Assembly: GCA_034670405.1 (NCBI GenBank)
Contig: JAXDDX010000045.1
Location: 496,001 to 560,000 of the forward strand
Source: Hoplostethus atlanticus
Lineage: Eukaryota; Chordata; Actinopteri; Trachichthyiformes; Trachichthyidae
Length of the DNA stretch: 64,000 bases
Reading direction: 5' to 3'
Each line of letters opens with the position of its first letter. Within the stretch, counting starts at the first letter, position 1. The notes under the pieces were generated by a model that saw nothing but the letters and a program-made list of their open reading frames with translations, was not told the DNA's origin and searched no databases. Both the position numbers and the translations under genes were made by a program. Shown one piece after another: positions 17,500-40,190 of this stretch.

Positions 17500-20400
17500 G
17501 ACATAGACTGACTCCTAATGATCTCAGATAATTACTGATTAGTAATAACTGATAACCCAATAATAATTACTGATTACTGACTATTTACTAATTACCAAGA
17601 ACTGACTACTAATTACTAGTTATTAATTGCTGATTACTAATAACTGATAACTAATGATTATTAGTAATTGGGTTTAATCCCAGGAGAATTAAATAATCCT
17701 ATTTTATTGAATAAGACGTAAAGTCTACCGGTCGCTTTGAATCTGTTTCTGTATCAAATCATAAACTGATCCATTCATCAACTCAATTCAGACATTATGA
17801 CATTTTTCATATTTTTGTCTCTGCCGGTCAAAAACAGGAGGCATTTCTGAGACCTTCCCTCAACAGATATCACTCAACGTTTTGTGTGATCCAAAAGCTT
17901 TGTGTGCTTTGTGTGTGTTATGTAATATGGATCTATTTCTTACATTATAAACCCAGACAGATGTATTTGACAAACAGAAAAAAAAGTTATCTCTGATTAA
18001 AATAGAGGCAAATAGAAGCAGTTTATACGTCTGTATAACAGAAGAGATGCTGATTTCTGTATTTCTGGTTAGTTTATTCACAGCCAGGAACTTCTATTTC
18101 TATTCCACGTCCTCCTGTGAAAGAAATGCAGGTTGAAACCAGGGTGGGACCAATATATCAGACTGATACGGTCCTTTTATTAAAAATGGGTTCAGGTCCA
18201 GGCAGTGTCACCATGATAGGTATAATGCTGTTGGATTGACTACATATTTATCGTAGAATTGATGGATGGAAATGGAGAGTTTTAGTGTCCCATTTTTTAG
18301 CCGTGAAAATGATCAAATTTTATTGATCCATGTCATTTATTTCTCTTGATTATGAAGCACTTTGTAACTTGTTTGTTGCTATATAACTAATAACTTATCA
18401 TTATTGTTTTGTTTTTTTTGCCTCATGACGACCACCGACTGAATTCAGTGTTGTTATTTACTGCTGCATCCTGGCTGACACACAGTTTTTTTCTGGATGC
18501 GGGGTATCTGCAGTGTCAGAACGACTGGATCCAAATCCTCCTGTTGTCAACAAGGTATTTGTGTGAGAAAGATAGTTTTGTGCTGATGTGAAGTTAGTAG
18601 TGGGCGAGCAGAGAATAGATGGTAAACAACTGAAATGGTCTCAGGATCAAGGCTGAGTGTTATGTCAGCTCCCAGAGGGCTAGATGGGCATTTGCTGCCA
18701 TTCAGCAGAGGCTATAAATAAGCCGGCGGAGAGCGTCGAGGTAAGAGCTTTAAAATCCGTCGCCTTGTTCCTCTGCTACTTCCTGTCTGGCTGGAGGGCA
18801 TGGTTTGGTTGCCGTTTGTCTCTTTAAGGGATCAGATCAAACACCCATGCCTATAAATACCTCCCCTTTTCCTCCCAAAAAAAATAATCGTCTGACTTCG
18901 TCTCTTATTGTAAAAGTGACGGTGAAAGCTCTTGGTATTCACTCCATAGAAACAGGAATCTGCAGCAGGACGCAGCTTTTAATCTCTTAATCGTTTCTTC
19001 TCTGTGGGCGTTTGATCTGCCGTCGGGCCCCTGGCTTGTCTTCTGTTAACTCTGCCCAAGAAGGTCTGGCATGTCACATAACCAGCAAGACTTTGAACAA
19101 GTTCTGTTCTGACTTGTGTTGTTTCCTGTCACTGTACTCCACTCCTCTCTGCAGGCATGTTCATCTTTCTCTTCCTTATTCTTCTTCTTCCTCACTTCTT
19201 CTTCCAAACAGAAAACATCCCAACATCCTCTTGTCTGTCCTCTGATCCCAGCCCGGTCACTTCAATAAGATGATCCTCCATCTTCCATCTTCCAATCATG
19301 GATTTTTTGCTGCTTTCGTGACGCCTTTCATAAAGTTATGTTGTTTTAACAAGTTAACACAGCTAGCAAGCGCTAATTAGGTAGCATTAATCACAAATAC
19401 ACAGAAACAACTCAATAAAATGACTTCAGATCTTCCCATCAACCCAACGATGGATGCAACCATTCTTCAAGCATCGTTTTTGAGACGTTTATTCCTGTTG
19501 TCTTTGAAACTGAAGTTGTAGAGAACTGGGAAGCTTTGAATGACTGGAATCAACTTCTGGTCCATTTTGCATTTAATCACATCGGTAGGGAAACAAAAAA
19601 GCCATGACATGTGATTGGCTGTTGACGGCCGATGACCACAAACAGTTCAGCCGTGGCGACAAGCTTGTTGAGCGTCTACACATGGAGGTTCCCTGGTCGC
19701 TCAGCTCTGGAGGAAATAAATGGACTTCTGGTGACTTGTTGATCAAGTCGCTCACAGTGTGAATGCAGGGTCAGAGCAGAGGTCAACGAACCAGAGAATA
19801 AGACTGAGATTCATACCATCATCATTCCATCATCTCTGTTTACCTCTGATCACAGGGAGGGTAGAGTAATCCAGCTCCATCAAACCCAGATCACGTCCAT
19901 CACCTCCCTCCATGGACCAGAAGGACACCACCAGCAGAACGTGTTTCCTTATCTGTCTGGACCGACGGCTAATTACTTTCTGGAGTTATCTTTTAATTGC
20001 TGTGGCCCGGCCCGGCCTGCTGGCCCGGACCGCCAGAGGTTCTGATGTTTGTGCTGCTGACGTGACGAGTGGGGTGGGTGGGTGGGAACCATGATAATTA
20101 AAGGTCAACATTTCAAACTTTGAAAGGCCACAACTGCTGAACATGGAGGGATGATGAGTCTTGTTGCTGATTGGTCCTTTTCACACTGGAACGGAGGTTT
20201 AAACTTACATAAACTTCTGCAGCGTACCTCAACGTTCAAACAGCCATACCTTGTGTCTCATTCATTTCCAACTGACACAGAACAGAGAAAACAGCAGCTT
20301 CGTGCTATCAGAAGAGACAATGGATGAACTTGTACTATCGCTATCACAAGGCAAGAGAGGTTTATTTGTATAGCACATTTCATACAAGTCAATCCAAAGT

Positions 20401-22400
20401 GTAGGAAAATTGATGATTAAAAACAAGAAGAAATATAAAAGAAGGTGCAGAAAAAACATGAAAATAAAATAAAAGGATACGGAGCATTAAAACAGCATTA
20501 AGGTTGCAGTGTAATAAAATAATAAAAGTTAAATTATCTGCTGAAATTCAGATATCCAGATTCAGATTCACCGCCACTAATGTTACTAGATCAAAATAAA
20601 TGATGATATTCACAACACCATGACGTGGACGACCCGGAAAACGGCGCTGTGAAAAGGAGCTATTGACCCGAGGGCTGCCTGTATGGAACGATGTTCTCTT
20701 GTTGTTTTTGAGATTATTTTTTGGGCATTTTCTGCCTTTTTTGGACAGTTAACATTAGAGTGAGACAAGAACGATTGGGAGAGACAGGAGTGAGAAGGTC
20801 CCACAACCTGTCCTCCTGGTGGAAAATACGTTTTTAGGCTGCTGGGTCATGCAGAGTGGGGAAGGAAAAGGTCAGAGGTCACGCCCAACCTTCACTGAGT
20901 GGCGCTCCAGACAGCTGAAGTCTCACATACTGTTCATCAAACCTCAGAGGTCTTCCAGCCCCACAGACGCGGGAATTTATGTTTATGATTCCCTGAAATT
21001 TACAGGGGAAATTTCCAGCCTCGCCACCAGCAGCTTAACGCAGCGTCTGAACATCTGTCTTCCTGACAGGTTGAGTGTTGAGCGACTCTGCAGGACCCAT
21101 AAACCTGCTGATCCAGGCTTACTGTGCTGCACTGTCTGGGACTGGAGGAGCTGAGGCATGAACACAGGTTTGTTTCTGTTGGCAGAATAAAGTCTGAAAA
21201 CAAATTCCCCCCCGCCCACTCCGAAGACATTTCTTTCAATGACGGTAAAAATCAAACTGAAAAACTGTTTTATTGTGTCTTAATAGTCTCTGACAAGCCA
21301 AACCTCGGTCTGTTCGCAGTGAGCCAGCATGTAATTTGTCCTGGTCTTTGAAGTCTCTAGTTTTACAGTTTCTATTTGATAAGGAGGCGTTATCTGTCCA
21401 GACTTTGATGTCAGCTCAGATCCCGATGATCCACCGGCGCTCCTCGCTCTTTGAAGGCTGTTTCCCTCTTGGTTAGACCGGGAGAGGCAGGGCTCATTAT
21501 GGCTCCGCTAATTCACTGGGATCCTCTGATACTGAGGCTGATGACTGATGTTAACGAGCTGCATGGCTGTTACACCCACCACTCTCAAACGGTGACTCAG
21601 GCCCGGCCGTGGTTCACGTGAACTACAGCCCTGACGCCAGTATTCATTCATTCAATACTCATCCTTCAGTCCACAGGGTGAAACTACACCAACACAATGA
21701 CCAGGGTTGGCTAGGTTCCATTACAGCTACATTACCTCATCAAAACTGTAATCAATAACTTAATGCAGGATTACCCAAACTCAGTAATCTATTCTGATTA
21801 CTTTGAGGAATAAAGGTACCATACGGATAAGAAAATGTATTTCAGGTTTGCAGACAAACACAAATCTTCTGCCGTATTTTATTTTAACAGCCTTCTGAGT
21901 TTCTCACTTTCACATTAAAAGTATTCCCAGAAGTAATCCTGTAATGGTTCACAGTGCCTGTAATCAGAACACAGTATTTTCTGAGGTAATGTAACAGAGT
22001 AGTTACACGTTTTCCATTACAAAGACACATTACTGGAGTCAAACAGCAGGAGGATGTTACTACATGCATCCCTGGACAGTACAGCTTTTACTACCAAGTC
22101 TTTTAAACTTTTACTGAAAGAAAAAAGATGAATAGTAAGAGATCGACGAGGGAACCAGAACTTCCAGAGGTAGAGGTGTTAACCAGTACACTACTAATAC
22201 CAGTACTATAGGAAGTACTATCACTGGGAATGCTGGCGTTAGACCACCTCATCCACTGGTCTACATACACTGGACCTGTGTGCTGCTGCTGAAACACAGC
22301 AGGGGGGATTCTATGGAATCTGATTTAGAGAACTAGTTTCATATAAAGGATGACAGTCTGCTCCTATACCTTGAATCGGTGACCTGACCTGACCTGACCT
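17500..22400. other. Upstream region of CART, no gene supported
   Basis: About 5 kb with no exon series that I can join. I see two TATA-like motifs in plus orientation (GGCTATAAATAAGCC at 18711, CCTATAAATACC at 18850), an L2-like tail at 20338-20410, and SINE-like wording at 20690-20870. GC-rich unique stretches at 19960-20050 and 21410-21620 could be conserved regulatory elements of the neuropeptide gene, but that needs cross-species alignment. Confidence 0.5.
20338..20410 (+). repeat. L2-like LINE 3' fragment
   Basis: GAGGTTTATTTGTATAGCAC followed by ATTTCATACAAG and CAATCCAAAGTG is the familiar fish LINE tail. It is truncated and has no ORF. Confidence 0.55.
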
Positions 22401-22404
22401 TAAT

Positions 22405-22610
22405 GTTGTTAAAGGAGAAATCCCCTCAGATCCTGTGTCGGAATTTACCTTTTTGATGAACCCAGTTCCTCTCAACCTGCCTCGTCTGCTTCTACTTCAG
22501 TTACTGATTTTGTTCACTTCCCAGAATGTTTGTGGCTGCATTGCATTCTGGTCTCTCTCCTCTCCTCCGATGGATTTCTCCTGTATGATTGTTGATCGTC
22601 GGTCTAGAAA
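22405..22610 (+). repeat. Dispersed repeat family A, copy 2 (short)
   Basis: Starts GTTAAAGGAGAAATCCCCTC and ends GATGGATTTCTCCTGTATGA then TTGTTGATCGTCGG. The inner ends (AGGAGAAATCC and GGATTTCTCCT) are inverted. It keeps one GCATTGCATTCTGGTC unit; much of the middle is deleted. Confidence 0.8.
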
Positions 22611-22964
22611 TGTGAATGTGAAATATGTCAATGTGGCGTCACGTCGTCTACGATTGGATACACCAATCAAATAAATGGACCCATAAATACAAGTTACATC
22701 ACTAACATCTGTTGACAAGTGTTGAGGTGTTTCAGGGTCGGTCCAGTCGGTCTCAGTCGTACCATCATCTCTCCCAGCTCCTCCTCATTCTGCAGGTCTG
22801 GATGAGATGAAGCTGTTTTTCCTGCCTTAATCTCGCTGTTAGTTTGGTGGCAGTCAGACTCCTGACTCACAGCAACAGACGACCACAGACCTCTACTGAC
22901 TGACTGGGTAGCAGTAATGTAGCGCCATCTACTGGCTGGTTCCAGAGTCACAGAGGCTTATTCA

Positions 22965-23410
22965 AGGTCCCATGTTCTAACCTGCTGTGGCTCAGGATTA
23001 GAATAATGTTCTTTGTGATGTTTTGCAAATAAATGTAGTTTAGTTAAAAGCTTCATTGAATTAGTTCAATTGAATGAATATGAAGACTAAGTCTTCACAA
23101 TACTAGACCCTGATTGGCCGACAACACCAACCTGGTGCAAGGTCAACCTGCTGAGTGGAGACTTTCCAGCTCAAATGGCACAACATGGTTTGATTGGACG
23201 GATTTCAGGAAGTCTTTAGTGAGGGAGCCAATCAAGACCAAGTCCAGTTGTGATACTTTTACTGGAGTTGGTCTGAAACTGCCTGGAAAAAGGGGAGGAT
23301 TTTTTTTTAAATTTAACCACTAAAATCAGTCTGCATTGAACATCTTGGATCATATATGTATATAAATAGAGAAAAGTTTGGATTCCTATAATATGGGAAC
23401 TTCAAGGTAA
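22965..23410 (-). mobile_element. Non-autonomous DNA element, family B copy 2
   Basis: Inverted relative to 13328-14033. Ends read CAAGGTCCCAT and ATATGGGAACTTCAAGG, and it contains TGATTGGCCGACAACACCAA, the complement of the matching block in copy 1. Shorter by about 260 bp, with no ORF. Confidence 0.65.
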
Positions 23411-24203
23411 CAGCTGCTGAGTTTACATGTACATGTCTTCTTTTTCCAACAGGATCCTGTAAGAATCCTATCAGATTGTAAAAAGTGCTATAGAATTTCT
23501 TTCCAGTAGATTCCTGTAGATATTAATGTTTCTCCCGATAAAATCTTAAGAGAATTTACAAAAGATCAAATGTGTCATAATGTGTCACAGAGATGCAACA
23601 GGCTGTTTGTTAGAAGCCATCAGCTCATTTAATCATATGATGGACACCACATCCCAACATACACCACCATGTAAACACCAGTAATACAGGTCACCCTGGT
23701 CCTGAATACGACGGCTGGTCCGATGACGGCGGGTTTGGAAACACCTCCTGGTGGTCGGCTGATCAGTCCATTGCCCTGGGGATATTCTGGTTCCTCATCG
23801 GTTCCAGTAACCATACTGGTCCAGCTGTGAAGCCATCAGTGTCTCCATCCACACCGGTTTCCTGTCATGATGTGGGACAGTCCAGGACGTTCAGTCAGCT
23901 CATGGAGTTGGAATCAGATCCACGTACAGTTTAGACATTTATTACACATATTCCATAATGAAGAATATTTTATTTAACATTTATAATATTTTACATTTAC
24001 ACCCCCAAAACTATTCATGGTGTTGCTATGACGACAAAAGGGGTCAGCATTTACACTTTAGCTTTGCCCGAAGATGCCTTCCACCTCCATCCAGTTCCTC
24101 CCAACTCCTCCATCCTCTTCTGTCCGCCGGCAGCCTGTCTCAGCCTCGTCCCACCTCCTCCGTTTACTTCTATCCACCTCCTCCCATCTTCTCTGTTCTC
24201 CTG

Positions 24204-25732
24204 TCAGCCTGCAGCCTGCCTCAGCCTCCTCAGCACCTCCTCTGGACTGAGGGAGGAGTCCAGTCTGATGAGTTTGTCTCTGGACCTGGAGCCCTGGAAG
24301 AGTCAGGATAAAGGAGTTCAAGGAGTGAGGATGAAAGAGGTGAAGGAGTCAGGATAAAGTAGGTGAAGGAGTGAGGATGAAAGAGGTGAAGGAGTCAGGA
24401 TAAAGGAGGTGAAGGAGTCAGGATAAAAGAAGTGAAGGAGTCAAGATAAAGGAGATGAAGAAATCAGGATGAAGGAGGTGAAGGAGTGAGGATGAAGGAG
24501 GTGAAGGAGTGAGGATGAAGGCGGTGAAAGAATCAGGATTAAAGAGATGAAGGAGTCAGAATAGAAGAGGTGAAGGAGTGAGGATGAAGAGGGTGAAGGA
24601 GTCAGAATGAAGGAAGTGAAGGAGTCAGGATAAAGGAGGTGAAGGAGTCAGGATGAAGGAGGAGGATGAATCAAGTTCAGGGTTTTATGTGAGAGCAGGA
24701 ACCTTGTCAAGAACAACGTGACTTTTCTTCAGCTCCAGGACGTCGGCCAGGTAGCGGACCAGCTCGGCGTTTGCCTCCCCGTCTGTGGGAGGCGCTGCGA
24801 CCGCGACCCCCACCGCCTCCGCAGAAACGTCTGAAACAGTCGAAGGAAAACCAGGTTACTGTCTGTCTGTCAGAGGCTGAAGTTCTTCTTAACTCAGATT
24901 CCTGTTGGCTATTCCCATGGTGGCCATTTTGAACTTGCATCACACTTGAGGTGGGAAACTCAGCCCAGTTCTGTCTTACTGTTGTGTACCAAGATGAACA
25001 TCATACCAAGTCAGCAAACAGGCAAACATTTATGTCAGATTCCCCATTGAAAAACGTATTAGAAACGTAGAGCTCTCAAGAAACCTGAGGGATATAAGTT
25101 CACATTTTAAGGTATAATATATATATAAAATATATTTTGCCTAGTAGCCAACTAGTTGTTGCAAAGCATTCTGGGAAACATAGGAAATCACTAACTTAAG
25201 TGGAAGTAGACAAGGTAAGTTGAGGGAAAGTGGGTACAGCAAAAAAGTAAATTATAACACTTCATCACAAAATAACTCCTGGGACGTATTGGACATATTA
25301 CAGATTGATAAAGAACTGATCTGAGGGTTGTAGTGTTGAGCCTTTATTGTTGGTTTGAGGTTAGTACATTTTATTTACGTTGTATTTGCTATTCTATTCG
25401 CTAGCTCTAAACTTGTTTTCACGTGTTGTGACAGTGTGAATATGACCTGTGATTCCGTTGTGTTTGGACCCGGGCTTCACGTGCACCGTTATGGTAACCG
25501 CTCCATTTTTGTCTCGAGCCACCGGACCAGACGCTTCCGCCTCCTGTCCACCCCTAGTTGACTGTCCTTTAACCTGGTCAACATTATGGAGGGGTTAATT
25601 ACAGTTAACTGTCCTTTAACCTCTAAACCAGACTAGTGATTAGAGGGAACTTTAGACCACTACTGGTTAACCGTATGGATGGGTTAGTTATAGTTAACTT
25701 TATTAACCCACCGCTTTGTTTTTTCTGGGCAT
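24204..25732 (-). CDS. c15orf40: UPF0235 family protein, C15orf40 homologue
   Basis: A small conserved protein of unknown function. Exons on the minus strand: 24204-24293, 24703-24830, about 25447-25543 and a 5' exon about 25712-25732. The three 3' exons are secure: [20 protein letters not shown], then [20 protein letters not shown] and [20 protein letters not shown], then [14 protein letters not shown] to the stop. These carry the family core PGSK...APP.DGEAN.EL and the closing GxSRxK motif. Phases 1 and 0 fit. The first exon begins MPRKNKA, like the human start MPKK, but its donor and the exon 2 acceptor (25543 or 25554) are uncertain. The frame stays open upstream to 25900 with further ATGs and a basic, hydrophobic sequence. 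With the downstream start the product is about 111 residues (126 in human). Confidence 0.88.
24302..24665. repeat. 23-bp minisatellite in C15orf40 intron
   Basis: About 15 diverged copies of GAAGGAGTCAGGATAAAGG plus AGGT, starting only a few bases from the last-exon acceptor. On the coding strand it is pyrimidine-rich and so supplies an extended polypyrimidine region before that exon. Confidence 0.85.
25160..25330 (-). repeat. Dispersed repeat family A, copy 3 (partial)
   Basis: Contains GCATTCTGGGAAACATAGGA, GAAGTAGACAAGGTAAGTTG and AAAGTGGGTACAGC, matching the half of family A opposite the 29-bp repeats. The terminal repeat is lost. Confidence 0.65.
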
Positions 25733-25759
25733 TTGACGTTTTACAGAATAATCCCGTCG

Positions 25760-27770
25760 CCAATAAACACCGGGTAGGTCGGACCGGGGACACCAGCAGC
25801 AGAGCACCGGAACGAAGACAGAGAAACGGTTTCGTTTGAAGAGCTGAAACGATGGAAATAACCTCATAAAACTACCGGTTAACGATGACCATGGAAACAT
25901 CTACCTGTTAGCTGTTAGCTATGCACACAGCGTAGACACGCTAGTAAGAATAAACAACAGGACTTCCGTTTAGAATTTTCAAAATAAAAGACTTAATAAA
26001 CTTAAAAACTTCGGATTTTTCAAAATACAAGCTGTATTGACAATACTATGTTGCAATGTTACAAAGTGCCAAAGTAAAAATAAAGAATGTATTTAACGAG
26101 GAATCTGTATTGTATTCAATTAAAATAAAATAATACATTTTAAATTTTAATTGAATTTGCTGCCAGGAATAATCCAGTTAAACAGAGATTTTGTCAGGGT
26201 TGGTGTAAAATACAAACAGTAAGACTGTGGACCGCATTGTGAATGTCAAACATGCTCATTGTTTGTGCAGAATTTAAAAATTGATGCAGTCCTAAATATT
26301 TGGATTACATTCGGGGTTTTTTAAGGTTTTTAATTTTGATGATATTCGTGGAGAAATTTGGTTTATTCCATTAATTCTATGGTGTAATCTAATCTTCTAA
26401 TGCACTGTCCATTTCCCAATGACGCCATTTATTACTAGTGTAATCAGTCTGTTGTTTTAATTGAGCTGTGGCTGGAGCTGCTCTCTGATCAGCTTTCATT
26501 CAGCATCATCCACTGATCTGCCCAGAACTTCTATTCTTCTTCTTCTATTCAATAACATCCTAATAGTAGCGGTACAAAGTGCTGTAGAGCAGGAGTAGGG
26601 CCACCGGGGGGCAGTACTACCTCACTCTAGTTGCCGCCCTGATGAAGACGATGCTGACTACCTACAATTTTGTTTCAGTCTGCACAAGAAAAAGCAAGCT
26701 TCTTCCAGTTTGTCTCAGATAACACTCTGTCCTATTTTTGAAAGATTTATTTGTTAGCAGTTTTGTAGATTTCAACCAAACCCTGTTTCAAAACCAGAGC
26801 AGTGTGAAATGAATGTATAAAAAATGTTGATACTCACTTTACTATCAAGTGACTGTAATGTGTCACTCTTATGTCTGTTGAGTTTCAGGTGATACTTACA
26901 ACAGTATGAAAAGTAGTGTACAGATATTTCACGTCTGGGTTGGGGTTCCTTTTAGGGTCGGGGTTAGGATTACAAAGTCTGTAGAGATGCAACAAATATT
27001 CAAGTGACACTTTGTTGAACATCTACCTCCTGATAGTCGAGTATCAACATTGGACTATTCAAGTAAAGTTAGGTTAGGCAGTTACCATATTATTTCCCAC
27101 CTGTGGTGGTGGGAAGCACCAAGCCACGTCATGTAGGGGGATTTCACCTCAGAACCATTAAGTCAGAAAACTACTGTTAGGAAAGACTCAGAATACATTT
27201 AAGATCAAGTTGACTTTACTGCTGTTTGAAAACCAAATATAAAGCCTGTCTCTTTACTTAAAGAGATGATCTTACCGTGGTACAATATACTGTATATAGG
27301 GGATCTCACAGGTTGAATCATTCCTTCTTCTCTTATGTGTTAGAGCCAGTTGGTTATTTTTATCCTGTGTGTTTTATTTTGTTGAATCTAACACTTTTAT
27401 TCTCTGTCAGTGAGTTCTTAAAATCCCAGGCGGGTTAGTCCTGTCTAGCCATATTCACCTTCCATGGCTTCTGTTCCACATTTTGTCTCGTCTCACTTTT
27501 GACACAATTTTGTAATTCGTCGGTTCTTCCTTTCTTTAATTTTCTCAGCTGCTGTTTGGAGTCTGTGGTGGATGTGGACCTCAAAAGTAAAGCTGGGAGT
27601 GTCTGCAGGCGCTGACTGGTTTCCCCTCCCTCCCAAACCATCCCATTCATTAAGGAAAGTTTATAGCCTGCAGACATACTCACCGAGGCAGCCAGTCGCC
27701 TCACAAACTGCTCCGTCTTACATGAAGGCCTTTTCAGAGAAGAACTGGAGTAACGCAGTTTAAATCTTCA
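25760..27770. other. Intergenic space between C15orf40 and the glutaminase-like gene
   Basis: A divergent 2-kb interval that should hold both promoters. It is AT-rich with low-complexity stretches (26100-26160). No coding exon, RNA gene or clear TATA/GC-box arrangement was recognised. Confidence 0.4.
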
Positions 27771-37308
<9,538 letters not shown>

Positions 37309-37377
37309 TCTGATCCAGAACCAGCTTATCCACCAAGAACAAGACATGGACTGACACATGGTACAGGACAGCAGGAC

Positions 37378-39110
37378 CTCATATACATATCTATATAGAC
37401 AGTAACTATACATGTCATCTATATAGACAGTAACTATACATGTCAACTATATAGACAGTAACTATACAGGTCATCTATATTGTCAGTAACTATACATGTC
37501 ATCTATATAGACAGTAACTATACATGTCATCTATATAGACAGTAACTATACATGTCATCTATATAGACAGTAACTATACATGTCATCTATATAGACAGTA
37601 ACTATACATTATCTATATAGACAGTAACTATACATGTCATCTATATAGTCAGTAACTATACATTATCTGTATAGACAGTAACTATACATGTCATCTATAT
37701 AGTCAGTAACTATACAGGTCATCTATATAGTCAGTAACTATACATGTCATCTATATAGACAGTAACTATACATTATCTATATAGACAGTAACTATACATT
37801 ATCTATATAGACAGTAACTATACATGTCATCTATATAGTCAGTAACTATACATGTCATCTATATAGACAGTAACTATACATGTCATCTATATAGACAGTA
37901 ACTATACATTATCTATATAGACAGTAACTATACATTATCTATATAGACAGTAACTATACATGTCATCTATATAGTCAGTAACTATACATTATCTGTATAG
38001 ACAGTAACTATACATGTCATCTATATAGTCAGTAACTATACATGTCATCTATATAGACAGTAACTATACATTATCTATATAGACAGTAACTATACATTAT
38101 CTATATAGTCAGTAACTATACATGTCATCTATATAGTCAGTAACTATACATGTCATCTATATAGACAGTAACTATACATTATCTATATAGACAGTAACTA
38201 TACATTATCTATATAGTCAGTAACTATACATGTCATCTATATAGACAGTAACTATACATTATCTATATAGACAGTAACTATACATGTCATCTATATAGAC
38301 AGTAACTATACATTATCTATATAGACAGTAACTATACATTATCTATATAGACAGTAACTATACATGTCATCTATATAGACAGTAACTATACATGTCATCT
38401 ATATAGTCAGTAACTATACATGTCATCTATATAGACAGTAACTATACATTATCTATATAGACAGTAACTATACATGTCATCTATATAGACAGTAACTATA
38501 CATCATCTATATAGACAGTAACTATACATGTCATCTATATAGTCAGTAACTATACATGTCATCTATATAGACAGTAACTATACATGTCATCTATATAGAC
38601 AGTAACTATACATGTCATCTATATAGTCAGTAACTATACATGTCATCTATATAGTCAGTAACTATACATGTCATCTATATAGACAGTAACTATACATTAT
38701 CTATATAGACAGTAACTATACATGTCATCTATATAGACAGTAACTATACATGTCATCTATATAGTCAGTAACTATACATGTCATCTATATAGACAGTAAC
38801 TATACATGTCATCTATATAGACAGTAACTATACATTATCTGTATAGACAGTAACTATACATCATCTATATAGACAGTAACTAAACATGTCATCTATATAG
38901 TCAGTAACTATACATGTCATCTATATAGACAGTAACTATACATGTCATCTATATAGACAGTAACTATACATGTCATCTATATAGACAGTAACTATACATT
39001 ATCTGTATAGACAGTAACTATACATCATCTATATAGACAGTAACTATACATGTCATCTATATAGACAGTAACTATACATGTCATCTATATAGACAGTAAC
39101 TATACATATC
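37378..39110. repeat. Large 28/26-bp minisatellite downstream of the glutaminase-like stop codon
   Basis: Roughly 60 head-to-tail copies over 1.7 kb. The 28-bp form reads ACATGTCATCTATATAGACA then GTAACTAT; the 26-bp form lacks two bases (ACATTATC). A second variable site is GACAGTAAC or GTCAGTAAC. It begins about 70 bases after the stop, so it either lies in the 3' UTR or directly follows it. No poly(A) signal is seen between stop and array. Confidence 0.97.
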
Positions 39111-39599
39111 AGTCTGTATATATGTGCAGTAGTTCAGCTGTAGGGAGGTCTAATACTTTGAGGAATTAAATAAATGATGAAGGTTTTTAGCCTTCGACTG
39201 TTCTGGAAATCTCTTTGTATCTTTGGCAGACGGTTTAGTCTGTCGATCCACATGTTAGAGATGAGTTATCCTCCTCATCTGGAATAGCGTTCCAAACAGC
39301 AGAGCTTTAGAAAGTACTGGAAGATATTTATTAGAAATACTGCTACCTCAGTTCAGTTTTACTCAAGTAAGAGTAGCCTACCTGTCCAGAAAAGTACACA
39401 AGTAAAATAGGTGCTCACTAAAATCCTCCAGCCGAGGGAGTTAAGTTAGCTTAGTTAAAAGACAACTCCCCCTAAAACTCTTTAACTCTCTTAACAACAG
39501 CTACTGGTGATGTTTGTTTTTCTGGGTCCATTTAGTTGTTTGGTGTATTTTTCTTCGTCTCGTGGATAACTGGCCAATCGACGTGACGTCACGTTGAGA

Positions 39600-40190
39600 T
39601 ATTTCCAGTCTGACATCAGAAAATGTTTCATGGATCTAAAACATCAACGGTAACCGTCAGGTTTTGGTGTCAGCCAATCAGAATCAAAGAGCAAGGGCTT
39701 CTTTCTAGACCGACGATCAACAATCATACAGGAGAAATCCATCGGAGGAGAGAGAGAGACCAATTTCTCCACTGACAGTAACCAAGATAGACCAGAATGC
39801 AATGCAGTAGCCGAGATAGACCAGAATGCAATGCAGCCACAGTGTCCATCTTCGTGGCTCTGTCGTCAGTAGTGTATGAAATACGCCTTTTTTTGCCTTT
39901 ACTTGATAGTTCACAGTGAAGAGAGAGGAACGATTGGGAGAGAGAGGGTGATGACCCACAGCTGAATCTAATGAGTTCAGGCATGTTATCTGGGGGTTGT
40001 CGAAAGGCATTCTGGGAAATGTAGGAAATCACTACATGAAGTAGAAGTAGACGAGGCAGGTTGAGGGAAAGTGGGTTCGCCAAGAAGTAAATTACAAATC
40101 TAATCACTAAACTCCTGAATGTATTGAACATCAAACTGATGAGATCTGACAGGAAGAGGATCTGAGAGGATTTCTCCTTTAACTTCTGAA
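39600..40190 (-). repeat. Dispersed repeat family A, copy 4 (nearly full length)
   Basis: Contains TTTCTAGACCGACGATCAAC, CAGGAGAAATCCATCGGAGG, two ATAGACCAGAATGCAATGCA units, GTAGAAGTAGACGAGGCAGG, GATCTGACAGGAAGAGGATC and closes with GAGAGGATTTCTCCTTTAA. The outer part (39600-39715) matches 48485-48585 in inverse orientation. Confidence 0.85.

Noticed and set aside
37378..39110. CRISPR-like look of many evenly spaced repeats
   Set aside because: The whole unit repeats, with no unique spacers, inside a vertebrate genome; it is a minisatellite.
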